The notes below the pieces were generated by a model. It saw nothing but the letters and a program-made list of their open reading frames with translations, was not told where the DNA came from and did no database searches. Of a stretch of DNA of 47,017 nt, positions 15,736-23,814 are shown piece by piece; positions within the stretch are counted from its first letter, which is position 1; the number at the start of each line of letters is the position of its first letter. Both the position numbers and the translations under genes were made by a program. Source of the stretch: an uncultured Oscillospiraceae bacterium (lineage in GTDB: Bacteria > Bacillota > Clostridia > Oscillospirales > Oscillospiraceae); NCBI GenBank assembly GCA_947631845.1, contig CANRMY010000015.1, forward strand, positions 1-47,017, written 5' to 3'.

Positions 15736-15810
15736 CCGCGTCCCCCCTTGTTTTACGCTATGCGTTAATCTATGTGGACGCGGGACAGGGTAGAAGCGGC
15801 GGGGACAGAC

Positions 15811-15833
15811 AAAAAGGCCGCGGCAAAGCCGCG
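15811..15833 (-). terminator. Possible terminator upstream of the symporter gene
   Basis: On the minus strand CGCGGC-TTT-GCCGCG is followed by GGC and five T. It would end readthrough from galM before the symporter gene. A related hairpin (GCGGC-AAA-GCCGC then T-rich) lies at 16138-16159 on the plus strand, where no plus-strand gene needs it. Confidence 0.4.
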
Positions 15834-15863
15834 TATTTCCAACATGTCCCGTACATCGAACCT

Positions 15864-16355
15864 GTGCGGGCCGGACACCCGGCCGGCCCGCGTGTCGAAT
15901 TCCCAGTGTATTACATTCAACGTATCTGTAGGGGCCGATGACCACATCGGCCCACACGCCGCACCATCGAAATCCCTTCTGTACGGGCCGGACACCCGGC
16001 CGGCCCGTCCCGGTCAACCACCGGGCTGTCAATCAACGCCGTACGGGCCGCCGCCCTCGGCGGCCCACGAATTCCCGAAAATCTACCGTACAACCATGTA
16101 GGGGCCGCCTCTCTTGTCGGCCCGTAATTTTGATACGCGGCAAAGCCGCAACCTTTTTTACGTTGGACGGTGGAAATTCGATAGATGGGCCGCCGTGGGC
16201 GGCGGCCCGTACGGCGTCTGTTGAAGGATTTCCGGGAATTCGATACACGGGCCGGCCGGGTGTCCGGCCCGTACGGGCGCGTTGGACGGAATAAACGAGG
16301 AATTCGATAAATCTCCACGCAAGACGACGGGCCGCCCCGGAGAGGCGGCCCGTAC
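15864..16355. repeat. GC-rich hairpin repeat array B
   Basis: Eight units: direct at 15864, 15928, 15981, 16041 and 16098 (starts 53-64 bases apart), then inverted at 16186-16212, 16246-16274 and 16326-16355. All share outer GGGCC/GGCCC arms, while inner stem bases vary in a compensating way, for example GGGCCGATG/CATCGGCCC versus GGGCCGCCG/CGGCGGCCC. Spacers again contain GAATTCC and GAAAATC. The whole 636-base gap between the symporter and galM is filled by this array, and I see no gene in it. Confidence 0.85.
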
Positions 16356-16371
16356 GGCGTCTATTGAAGGT

Positions 16372-17400
16372 TTACCTTGTGTAGAACTCGTACACCGTGG
16401 TGGATCTGAGGGACGCGCCCTGCCGGACCACGGGGGAGTCGAATTCGGGGAGGTTGACGGCGTTGGGGACGAAGCCCGTCTCCAGGCAGATGCCGCAGTA
16501 AGGGCCCAGCTCCCGGCCGTTCTTGCCCGTCTCCCGCTTGGTACCGGGGTCAGTGTAGAGCACCATGGCGGGCATATCGGTATATGTCCTCATGCCGCGG
16601 CCCACGTTGTAGCTGTAGAGATCGGCCACGGGCTTGCCGGACTCCTGCTTGTCCAGCAGGTAGAACTCGTCGTAGCTGACGGGGCCGTCGCCGAAATAGT
16701 CCCCGCCGTATTTCATGGCCTCGCGCACGCACCGCAGATAGGTGAAATCCGCCGCCGTGCCCTTGACGGGGACAAGGCCGCCGTCGGGAAGGCCCTCGTT
16801 GTCCTTGTGGACGCGGTTGGACGCGCCGATCCACAGGTCGTGATCCCGCACGTCGCCGGTGCCGGACAGGTCGAAATAGGCGTGGTTGGTGGGGTTGATC
16901 ACCGTATCGCCCTGGGCGGTGAATTCGTATTCGATGGTGAGGCGGCTCAAATCGTCGAAGCGGTATATGACCTGGGCGGCCACGCCGCACTTGAAGCCCA
17001 CGGTGTCATTGTCGAAGTAGCTGAGCACCACGCTCTCGCCCTCGATGCGGCCCGTCCAGAGCTTCTTGCCGTAGTCGTCGTCGGCGCCGTGGAGGAAATT
17101 CTTCCCCTCGTTGCACTTGAGCTTGTACTTGACGCCGTTGATGGTGAACCGGCCGCGCTTGATCCGGTTGGCCACCCGGCCGATGACGCGGCCCGCCCGG
17201 CCGAAGCCCTCGATGCGCTCGCCGGATTCACAGCCCAGCACCACGTCGCCCAGATCGCCGTTCCGGTCCAGCACCACGATGGAGTGGATGATGGCGCCGT
17301 ACTCCAGGATCTGCACATATTCGCCCTTCTTGTTGGCAATGGTGAACCTGCGTACCTCGCGCCCGTCGGAGAGCTTTCCGTACAAGTCGGATGTGATCAT
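16372..17400 (-). CDS. galM: Aldose 1-epimerase (galactose mutarotase)
   Basis: A 342-residue cytoplasmic enzyme interconverting alpha and beta anomers of galactose or glucose, feeding the Leloir pathway and glycolysis. The catalytic base region is NPTNHAYFDLSG, with the conserved His, and the C-terminal YCGICLETGFVPNAVN contains the catalytic Glu. FLHGADDDYGKKLW corresponds to the substrate-binding HGG loop, here HGA. The length is normal. AGGTGG lies eight bases before the ATG. It is monocistronic. A TATAAT on the minus strand (17461-17466) may be the -10, with no clear -35. The next gene downstream on this strand is separated by repeat array B. Confidence 0.92.
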   Translation of the reverse strand: MITSDLYGKLSDGREVRRFTIANKKGEYVQILEYGAIIHSIVVLDRNGDLGDVVLGCESGERIEGFGRAGRVIGRVANRIKRGRFTINGVKYKLKCNEGKNFLHGADDDYGKKLWTGRIEGESVVLSYFDNDTVGFKCGVAAQVIYRFDDLSRLTIEYEFTAQGDTVINPTNHAYFDLSGTGDVRDHDLWIGASNRVHKDNEGLPDGGLVPVKGTAADFTYLRCVREAMKYGGDYFGDGPVSYDEFYLLDKQESGKPVADLYSYNVGRGMRTYTDMPAMVLYTDPGTKRETGKNGRELGPYCGICLETGFVPNAVNLPEFDSPVVRQGASLRSTTVYEFYTR

Positions 17401-17504
17401 ATGTAACCCACCTCGTAAAAAAGTTATACTTTAATGAATTAATCCAAGTTCCAAATAAATATTATACTCACCTTTCACGAAAAATCCAGTGTTTTCATGA
17501 ATTT

Positions 17505-19658
17505 TTACAAACTTTCCAGTTTTACCCGAAAAGCGATGGCTCTGGGGGTGCCGATTCCGTCAAATTTAATAATATAAGCGGCCTTCTCCGGATCCAGCGC
17601 CAGGATCTCCCCCGGCCCGAAGACAGAGTGGAGCACCCGGTCCCCCACGGAAAAGGCGCTTTGCGCCTCCCCGGCGGCCAGGCGCGCATCACTGGCCTCT
17701 ATATATTCTCTGGCCTCGCGTACAAGCCCCTCCCGGAGCGGTTCGGTAAAGTCCAAAAGCGCGGGGTCGATGTCCAGCACGAAGCGGGAGGGGTAGCGGG
17801 GCGAGCCGTCCAGATTGCGCCCCTGGGCGCCCGTGAGGTAGAGCGCCTTTTCCGCACGCGTCATGGCCACAAAGGCCAGACGCCGCTCCTCCTCCATTCT
17901 GGGACGGGTGTTCGTCTTTTTGGAGGGGAAAACGCCCTCGTTCATGGAGCAGAGGAACACATAGGGGAATTCCAGCCCCTTGGCGGCGTGGACGGTCATC
18001 AGCTTCACCTTGTCCCCGGCGTCCCCGGCGTCCTGGTTGGTGAACAGCGCCACATGGGCCAGATAGTGCTCTAAGGTACATTCCTCGCCGCAGCTCACCT
18101 CGAAGTCGTACACCGACTGCTTCAGCTCCGCTAAGTTGTCCAGCCGCTCCTGAGCCCCCTCGGTGCGCAGCATCCGCTCGTAGCCGGAGTCGTTAAGAAT
18201 GGCGGAGAGCACCTCGGACACCGGCCGGCCGGCGTAGGACGCGCCGTAGGTCTCGATGAGGGAGATGAACTGACGCGCCTTCGTGCCCTTGAAGAGATCA
18301 TCGTCCACGGATTTTTTCAGCGCCTCAAAGAGGGAACAGCCCCGCTGGACGGCGGCGGCCCGCAAAGCCTCCATCCGGCGCTGGCCCAGGTTCCGCTTGG
18401 GGACGTTGGCTATGCGGGTGAAGGACAGATCGTCCCGGTACGCAGCCATGCGCAGATAGGAGAGGGCGTCCTTGATCTCACTCCTGTCGAAGAACTGGAC
18501 GCCGGAGTAGATGGTATAGGGGAGCTTTTCCTTCAAAAAGACCTCCTCCAGGGGCCGGGTCACAAAATGGGAGCGGTACAGCACCGTCATATCCCGGTAC
18601 GGCACGCCCTGGCCGTGGAGCCGTTCGATCTCCCCGGCGATGAAGGCGGCCTCGGCCTCGGAGGTTTTGGCCTCGTGGCAGACCACCCGCGGCCCGGAGG
18701 GCAGGGTAGGGGTCAGGTCCTTTTTCATGCGAAAGACGTTCCTGCCGATGAGGGAATTGGCCGCCGCCAGGATCTCCGGCGTGGAGCGGTAATTTTCCGT
18801 CATCAGGATGGTCCTGGTGCCGGGAAATTTCTTGTCGAACTCCAGAAGAAATTTCACGTCCGCGCCCCGCCAGGTGTAAATGACCTGATCCGGATCGCCG
18901 ATGACGAACAGGTTCTTGTGGTACCCGGCCAGGACCTCCATCAGCTCGTACTGGATGGCGTCGATGTCCTGGAACTCGTCGATCATGATGTACTCCAGGC
19001 GCTCCTGCCACTTCTGCCGGATGGCGGCGTTTTTCTCAAAGATGTACAAGGTAAATTTGAGCAGGTCGTTGTAGTCCAGCCCGAAGCACTTTTTCTCCTG
19101 ATATAGATAGCCGTAAAAGATGATATCCTTGGGCGTCACGGCGGAGAGATATTTTTCCCGGAGCTCATCGATGGACATCTCCAGCATGTCCAGATAGTAG
19201 TCGGGCCGCTCCAGGAGCTTTTGTATCTCGATCATATCCCGGGCGTTGGCAAAGGTCATGTCCCGGAGCGTCAGCCCCCGCTCCTCGTAGATGATGCGGA
19301 GCATCTCGTTGATGTCGGCGTTGTCCAGCACCAGGAAGCTTTTGGGGTACTGTACGGCGCTGATGTCCTCCTGGAGGACAGTGACGCAGAAGCTGTGGAA
19401 GGTGCAGATGTAGCCGGTGTCGTTGTCCCCGGTCAGGTTGTGGATGCGCTGGCGCATCTCGGCGGCGGCCTTGTTGGTGAAGGTCACGCAGAGGATGTTC
19501 CCCGGCAGGATGCCCAGCTCCGTGACCAGATAGGCAAAGCGGTGGGTCAGCGCCCTGGTCTTGCCCGCACCGGCCCCGGCGATGACCCGCACGAACCCCT
19601 CCGTGCCCGTCACGGCCTCCCGCTGCGCCTCGTTGAGTCCTGTGAGAAGATCCGCCAC
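17505..19658 (-). CDS. pcrA: UvrD/PcrA-type ATP-dependent DNA helicase
   Basis: A 717-residue superfamily 1A 3'-5' helicase acting in nucleotide excision repair and replication conflicts. All motifs are present: GLNEAQREAV (Q motif), AGAGAGKTRA (Walker A), DEFQDID (II), VIGDPDQVIYTWRGAD (III), MTENYRSTPEI (IV), MTVHAAKGLEFPYVF (V) and RLAFVAMTRAEKALYL (VI). The C-terminus SVGDRVLHSVFGPGEI is the Tudor-like RNA polymerase-binding module of PcrA. I choose GTG 19658: GGGGGAGG is seven bases upstream, and the upstream in-frame ATG (19697) overlaps the promoter -10, so it cannot be in the mRNA. Using that ATG would add MKLEQFFF and a glycine run that is really the ribosome site. Confidence 0.92.
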   Translation of the reverse strand: MADLLTGLNEAQREAVTGTEGFVRVIAGAGAGKTRALTHRFAYLVTELGILPGNILCVTFTNKAAAEMRQRIHNLTGDNDTGYICTFHSFCVTVLQEDISAVQYPKSFLVLDNADINEMLRIIYEERGLTLRDMTFANARDMIEIQKLLERPDYYLDMLEMSIDELREKYLSAVTPKDIIFYGYLYQEKKCFGLDYNDLLKFTLYIFEKNAAIRQKWQERLEYIMIDEFQDIDAIQYELMEVLAGYHKNLFVIGDPDQVIYTWRGADVKFLLEFDKKFPGTRTILMTENYRSTPEILAAANSLIGRNVFRMKKDLTPTLPSGPRVVCHEAKTSEAEAAFIAGEIERLHGQGVPYRDMTVLYRSHFVTRPLEEVFLKEKLPYTIYSGVQFFDRSEIKDALSYLRMAAYRDDLSFTRIANVPKRNLGQRRMEALRAAAVQRGCSLFEALKKSVDDDLFKGTKARQFISLIETYGASYAGRPVSEVLSAILNDSGYERMLRTEGAQERLDNLAELKQSVYDFEVSCGEECTLEHYLAHVALFTNQDAGDAGDKVKLMTVHAAKGLEFPYVFLCSMNEGVFPSKKTNTRPRMEEERRLAFVAMTRAEKALYLTGAQGRNLDGSPRYPSRFVLDIDPALLDFTEPLREGLVREAREYIEASDARLAAGEAQSAFSVGDRVLHSVFGPGEILALDPEKAAYIIKFDGIGTPRAIAFRVKLESL

Positions 19659-19695
19659 GCCGCCGCCTCCCCCGAAGAAAAACTGTTCGAGTTTC

Positions 19696-19724
19696 ATTAT
19701 ATCACGCCCGATCGCCGATTTAAA
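19696..19724 (-). promoter_or_regulatory. Promoter of pcrA
   Basis: Minus-strand extended -10 TGATATAAT (hexamer 19696-19701) with a weak -35 TTTAAA (19719-19724) at 17 bp. The -10 overlaps an in-frame ATG, which decides for the GTG start of pcrA. Confidence 0.6.
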
Positions 19725-19820
19725 GAGTTGAATCCACCAAAAAACCGCCGCTTCTTTTATGAAAGACGGCGGAAATTCGTTCATACGCCCGAACGCGGCC
19801 CCCGGAGAAGCGCCGGACGC

Positions 19821-19849
19821 ACATATTCCCCGCCGGCGGCACATAGATT
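19821..19849 (+). promoter_or_regulatory. Candidate sigma-E sporulation promoter of spoIIID
   Basis: ACATATT (19821-19827), 14 bp spacer and CATAGATT (19842-19849) resemble the mother-cell sigma-E consensus (ATATT core at -35 and CATACA-type -10, six of eight). SpoIIID is a sigma-E target in Bacillus. The start would be near 19856, ahead of the ribosome site at 19869. Confidence 0.5.
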
Positions 19850-19881
19850 TTACCGTTCACGATCAATCGGGAGTGGTGATA

Positions 19882-20130
19882 TTGAGGACCAACATCGAGG
19901 AGAGGGCCGTGAGCCTGGCCAGATACATCGTAGACAACCGCGCCACCGTCCGTGCCGCGGCGAGACATTTCGGCGTATCCAAAAGTACGGTACATAAGGA
20001 TCTTTCCGACCGCCTCCAAAGGATCAACGAGCCGCTGTACGCCCAGGTCAAGGAGATCCTTGACTTCAACAAATCCGAGCGCCACATAAGAGGCGGCCTG
20101 GCCACCAGGAGAAAATACAAAGGAGCTTGA
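19882..20130 (+). CDS. spoIIID: Sporulation transcriptional regulator SpoIIID
   Basis: An 82-residue DNA-binding protein that redirects mother-cell transcription between the sigma-E and sigma-K stages. The helix-turn-helix AAARHFGVSKSTVHKDLSDR lies near residues 25-44, followed by the basic C-terminal helix LDFNKSERHIRGG and ATRRKYK used for DNA contact. Family length is about 80-93. The start is TTG 19882: GGGAG lies eight bases upstream and family proteins begin RTNIEERA after the initiator. An upstream extension would add residues unlike the family. It is followed by a strong terminator, so it is monocistronic. Its presence indicates that the organism or its ancestor forms endospores. Confidence 0.95.
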   Translation: MRTNIEERAVSLARYIVDNRATVRAAARHFGVSKSTVHKDLSDRLQRINEPLYAQVKEILDFNKSERHIRGGLATRRKYKGA

Positions 20131-20150
20131 ATAATGTTTCCCCGCGATTT

Positions 20151-20176
20151 GCCCCGATCCGTCGGGGCGTTTTTTT
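20151..20176 (+). terminator. Terminator of spoIIID
   Basis: Seven-bp stem GCCCCGA/TCGGGGC with loop TCCG, then GTTTTTTT. Confidence 0.9.
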
Positions 20177-20225
20177 ATGCCGCGGCATATTCTGAAAATG
20201 AGAATACCTTGAAAGGAAACCGGCC

Positions 20226-21278
20226 ATGGAAGATAACCGTTTCGCGCGATTTTTCCTGGGCGCCAACGCGCCCGGAGGCTTCGCCTCCCTCTACGACAGC
20301 TTCACCGACCCCGAGACCGACCACCTCTACATCCTCAAGGGCGGCCCGGGGTGCGGCAAATCCACCTTTATGAAAAAGCTCGCCGCCGCGGCGGGGGAGA
20401 GGGGACACGCCGTGGAGTGCATCCACTGCTCCGGCGACCCGGACTCCCTGGACGGGGTGAGGATCCCCGACCTCCACATCGCCTATGTGGACGGCACCTC
20501 GCCCCACGTGGTGGAGCCCCGCTTCGCCGGCAGTGAGGCAAGTTATGTAAACTTCGGCGCCTTTTACGACCTGGACGCCCTGGCCCGGGAGCGGGAGGGG
20601 ATCGCCGCGCTGACGAGCGCCTACAAGGCCCGCTGCCAGCGGGCGTTCCGCCTGCTCTCCGGGGCCTCCGCCCTGTCCGGCGGCGTCAGGCTGTCGGAGG
20701 ACACGCTCCTGGCGGCGGCGCGGCGCGCGCGGGGCCTGATCCGCCGGGAGATCCGGGGCCACGGCAAGGGCAGGAGCTTCAAGCGGTTCCTGTCGGCCTA
20801 CACCTGCCAGGGGCCTTTGGCGCTGTGGGACACCGTTCCGGCGCTGGCGGAGAGGATCTATCTTTTGGACAACGAGCTGGGCCTGGCGGATATGGCCGTG
20901 GAGGCGGCGGCCTCGGAGGCCCAGGGCCGGGGCTACGGGGTGATCCGCTGTCAGTCGCCCCTGGATCCGTCCAGGACGGAGCACGTGATCGTGCCGGAGC
21001 TGTCCCTGGCCATCCTCAGCCAGACCCCGGCCCTGCGCTATCCCGGCAAGCCCACCCGCCATCTGCGGCTGGACGCCATCCCGTCCAGGGAGGAGCTGGC
21101 CGCTGTCCGGCCCGCGCTCCGGCGGACGGCCAAGCTGCGCCGGGACCTGCTGAACGAGGCCGTCGCCGCTCTCCGGGAGGCCAAGTCCCTCCACGACGGC
21201 CTGGAGGCCCTGTACATCCCCCATGTGGATTTCGCCGGCATCGACCGGCTGACCGAGCGGCATATCGCGGCGCTGTAA
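20226..21278 (+). CDS. Duplicated P-loop ATPase with degenerate second site (PRK06851-like)
   Basis: A 350-residue soluble protein. The first half has Walker A LKGGPGCGKSTFMKK (about residues 37-51), then HCSGDPDSLDGVRIPDLHIAYVDGT. The second half repeats the pattern (ERIYLLDNELGLADM, then RCQSPLDPSRTEHVIVPEL with SLAILSQT), but where a second P-loop is expected (G-x-PGTGKST in relatives as I recall them) there is DNELGLADM, so it should not bind ATP. Function is unknown; relatives occur in spore-forming Firmicutes. AGGA is eight bases before the ATG. It lies downstream of the spoIIID terminator, so it needs its own promoter, which I could not identify with confidence. Confidence 0.75.
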   Translation: MEDNRFARFFLGANAPGGFASLYDSFTDPETDHLYILKGGPGCGKSTFMKKLAAAAGERGHAVECIHCSGDPDSLDGVRIPDLHIAYVDGTSPHVVEPRFAGSEASYVNFGAFYDLDALAREREGIAALTSAYKARCQRAFRLLSGASALSGGVRLSEDTLLAAARRARGLIRREIRGHGKGRSFKRFLSAYTCQGPLALWDTVPALAERIYLLDNELGLADMAVEAAASEAQGRGYGVIRCQSPLDPSRTEHVIVPELSLAILSQTPALRYPGKPTRHLRLDAIPSREELAAVRPALRRTAKLRRDLLNEAVAALREAKSLHDGLEALYIPHVDFAGIDRLTERHIAAL

Positions 21279-21303
21279 GGCGCGTTTTCAGACGGCGCGG
21301 GCC

Positions 21304-21332
21304 TTTACTTTTCGCCGCCCCGGTGCTATAAT
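21304..21332 (+). promoter_or_regulatory. Promoter of the patB-MFS pair
   Basis: -35 TTTACT (21304-21309), 17 bp spacer, -10 TATAAT (21327-21332). Confidence 0.65.
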
Positions 21333-21367
21333 TTTCCCAAATCACCAAAGAAAAACGAGGTGTGCTT

Positions 21368-22534
21368 ATGTACGATTTTGACACCCCCGCGCCCCGCACC
21401 GGCACCGGCGCCATCAAGTGGGATCTGCGCCAAAGCGCCTTTGGCAACGGCGACGCTCTGCCCTTCTGGGTGGCCGACTCGGACTACATGTCGCCGCCGG
21501 AGGTGGTGGAGGCCCTGCGGGACGCCGCCGCCCGGTGCGTCTTCGGCTACACCGTCCCCACCCGGGGCTATCAGGACGCCGTGGCCGGCTGGGTCGCCCG
21601 CCGCCACGGGTGGGAGATCGACCCGGACTGGATCGTTCCCTCCACGGGCATCGTCTCGGAGCTTGCCCATATCGTCCGGTGCTTCACCGAGCCCGGCGAC
21701 AAGGTGCTGATCCAGACCCCGGTCTACGACCCCTTCGCCGGCGTGGTGAGAGGCGCGGGCCGGACGCCGGTGGAAAACCGGCTCCTCCGGGACGGGGAAC
21801 CGCGCTATACCATGGACTTTGGGGACCTGGCGCACAAGCTGGCCGGCGGCGTGAAAATGATGATCCTGTGCTCGCCCCACAACCCCGTGGGCCGGGTCTG
21901 GACGCGGGAGGAGGTCTGCCGGGTGGCGGAGTTGTGCGCCGCAAACGGCGCGCTCCTGGTCTCCGACGAGATCCACTGGGACATCCTCATGCCGGGGCAC
22001 GCCCACTTCTCCGCCGGGAGCGCCGGAACGCCGGAGAATCTGATCGTTCTCACCGCTCCCAGCAAGACCTTCAACGTGGCGGGGCTCAAGTGCTCCAACG
22101 ACATCATCCCCGACGATGCCCTGCGGGAGAAGCTGACAAAGTGGAAGGAGGTCCGCCACCTGGACGGCCCCAACAGCCTGGGGCTGGTTGCCTGCCAGGC
22201 GGCCTATACCCACGGGGAGCGCTGGTGCGACGAGCAGAACGCGTACCTTTGGGAAAACGCCTCCCTGGTCAGGGAGACCTTTGCGCGTAACCTGCCGGAG
22301 ATCCGGATCGCGCCCCTGGAGGGGACGTACCTCATGTGGCTGGACATCTCAAAAACAGGTCTCGACTCCCGGGAGCTCTGCCGCAGGCTCAACAGGGCCG
22401 GGGCCATCCTCAACGACGGATACCGGTACGGAGACGACGGGTTTGTGAGGCTCAACATCGCCTGTCCCCGCGCCCAGCTGGCGGCGGGCCTGGCGGTCCT
22501 CACGGAGTGCCTTGCCGGGGAGCTGCGCAGATGA
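21368..22534 (+). CDS. patB: PLP-dependent C-S lyase / aminotransferase, PatB/MalY type
   Basis: A 388-residue fold-type I PLP enzyme. The PLP lysine is in APSKTFNVAGLKCSN, the cofactor Asp in LLVSDEIHWDI, and the SPHNPVGRVW motif binds substrate. The opening pattern (KWD, then ALPFWVADSDYMSPPEV) is that of PatB/MalY cystathionine beta-lyases, which release pyruvate, ammonia and homocysteine or another thiol. Cytoplasmic. Start ATG 21368 has GAGG seven bases upstream; an in-frame GTG six bases before it has no ribosome site. Its stop overlaps the start of an MFS transporter gene (ATGA), suggesting that the enzyme and transporter act on related compounds. Exact substrate is unknown. Confidence 0.88.
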   Translation: MYDFDTPAPRTGTGAIKWDLRQSAFGNGDALPFWVADSDYMSPPEVVEALRDAAARCVFGYTVPTRGYQDAVAGWVARRHGWEIDPDWIVPSTGIVSELAHIVRCFTEPGDKVLIQTPVYDPFAGVVRGAGRTPVENRLLRDGEPRYTMDFGDLAHKLAGGVKMMILCSPHNPVGRVWTREEVCRVAELCAANGALLVSDEIHWDILMPGHAHFSAGSAGTPENLIVLTAPSKTFNVAGLKCSNDIIPDDALREKLTKWKEVRHLDGPNSLGLVACQAAYTHGERWCDEQNAYLWENASLVRETFARNLPEIRIAPLEGTYLMWLDISKTGLDSRELCRRLNRAGAILNDGYRYGDDGFVRLNIACPRAQLAAGLAVLTECLAGELRR

Positions 22535-23694
22535 CCCATCTTCTTCTGGCGGTCATCTACCTGTCCTTCATCTCCCTGGGCCTGCCGGACGCCCTGCTGG
22601 GGGCCGGGTGGCCGGTGATGTACCGGGATCTGCATGCCCATCTGGCCGGCGCGGGGGTGATCTCCACCGTCATTTCCGTCTCCACGGTGATCTCCAGCCT
22701 CAACTCCGACCGGCTCACCCGCCGCTTCGGCGCGGGGACGGTCACCGCCGTCAGTGTGGCTGTCACGGCGGCGGCCCTGTTCGGATTCTCCGCCGCCCCC
22801 AACTTCTGGGTGCTGTGCCTGCTGGCCGTCCCCTACGGGCTGGGGGCCGGGGGCGTGGACGCGGCGGTGAACAACTACGCCGCCATCCACTACTCCAGCC
22901 GCCATATGAGCTGGCTCCACTGCATGTGGGGCATCGGTGCCGCCGCAGGGCCGTACATCATGGGCTGGGCGCTGACGGGCCACACCTGGCGGGCGGGGTA
23001 CGCCGCCGTAGGGAGCTTGCAGGTGGTCCTCACGGCGCTCCTCTTTCTGAGCCTCCCCCTCTGGCGGAAGCGGCCGGGGGAGGGGACGGGGGAGCGGGGC
23101 GGCGGGATGCGCCTCACGGACGTTTTGCGCCTTCCCGGCGTGATCCCCTTTGTGCTGACCTTCTTCTGCTACTGCGCCTTGGAGAGCACGGCGGGCCTCT
23201 GGGCCGCCAGCTTTCTGGTGCTGGGCCGGGGCGTGGATGAGGAGACCGCCGCCGGCTGGGCCAGCCTTTTCTACATAGGCATCACCGTGGGCCGATTCCT
23301 GAACGGCTTCCTCACCACCAGGCTGTCCGACCGGAAGCTGATCTCCCTGGGCGCGGCCGTGGCCGCCCTGGGGGCCGCCACTCTGCTCCTGCCCCTGGGC
23401 CGGACCTTTGCCGTGGCGGGGCTGATCCTCACGGGCCTGGGGTGCGCCCCGGTCTACCCCTGCATGATCCACTGCGCCCCCGTCTATTTCGGCCCGGACC
23501 GCTCCCAGTCCGTTATCGGCGTCCAGATGGCGGCGGCGTATCTGGGCACCACCCTGGTGCCGCCGCTGTTCGGCCTCCTGGCCTCCCACACCACCCTGCT
23601 CCTCTATCCGCCCGCCCTCCTGCTCCTGACAGGCGCCCTCTTCCTGGGTCACCGGGTGGTGACCGCCCGGCTGGGGACGGGAAAAGAGGCATAG
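22531..23694 (+). CDS. MFS transporter
   Basis: A 387-residue membrane protein with about twelve helices and the central hydrophilic loop (residues about 180-200, WRKRPGEGTGERGGG) of the major facilitator superfamily. The N-terminus FISLGLPDALLGAGWPVMYR and the NSDRLTRRFGAG loop (motif A-like) resemble the FucP/YbjJ-type branch. Tight coupling to the PatB-type lyase gene suggests uptake or export of a sulfur amino acid derivative, but many relatives carry sugars, so the substrate is undetermined. The start ATG 22531 overlaps the preceding stop; longer readings in frame lie inside the lyase gene. Confidence 0.85.
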   Translation: MTHLLLAVIYLSFISLGLPDALLGAGWPVMYRDLHAHLAGAGVISTVISVSTVISSLNSDRLTRRFGAGTVTAVSVAVTAAALFGFSAAPNFWVLCLLAVPYGLGAGGVDAAVNNYAAIHYSSRHMSWLHCMWGIGAAAGPYIMGWALTGHTWRAGYAAVGSLQVVLTALLFLSLPLWRKRPGEGTGERGGGMRLTDVLRLPGVIPFVLTFFCYCALESTAGLWAASFLVLGRGVDEETAAGWASLFYIGITVGRFLNGFLTTRLSDRKLISLGAAVAALGAATLLLPLGRTFAVAGLILTGLGCAPVYPCMIHCAPVYFGPDRSQSVIGVQMAAAYLGTTLVPPLFGLLASHTTLLLYPPALLLLTGALFLGHRVVTARLGTGKEA

Positions 23695-23723
23695 TAGAGC
23701 GTTATAACCGCGTATCCGACACA

Positions 23724-23789
23724 AAAGGGCGGCCGATTTGGCCGCCCTTTCGATATAAAAAAGAGGATATCCGTCCGGGATATCCTCTT
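23724..23789. terminator. Paired hairpins between convergent genes
   Basis: Two perfect hairpins: AAAGGGCGGCC/GGCCGCCCTTT (23724-23750) and AAGAGGATATCC/GGATATCCTCTT (23761-23789). On the minus strand the second is followed by TTTTTTAT and is a good terminator for the S-layer gene. The first probably serves the MFS gene, though its T-run is poor. Confidence 0.75.
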
Positions 23790-23814
23790 ATTAAAATTGT
23801 TTAAATTTTAAAAA

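Noticed and set aside
15736-16032. N-terminal extension of the alanine symporter.
   Set aside because: It is translated repeat array; the GTG at 15735 has the ribosome site.
16138-16159. Plus-strand terminator in repeat array B.
   Set aside because: The hairpin and T-run are reasonable, but there is no plus-strand gene upstream for it to end; it may be part of the repeat array.
14156-16355. CRISPR array.
   Set aside because: The repeated part is itself a variable hairpin, orientation changes within the array, the spacers share conserved motifs, and no cas gene is near.
20186-20216. Sigma-E-like promoter upstream of the P-loop ATPase gene (GCATATT then AATACCTT).
   Set aside because: Spacing is about 11 rather than 14-15 bp and the -10 match is poor.
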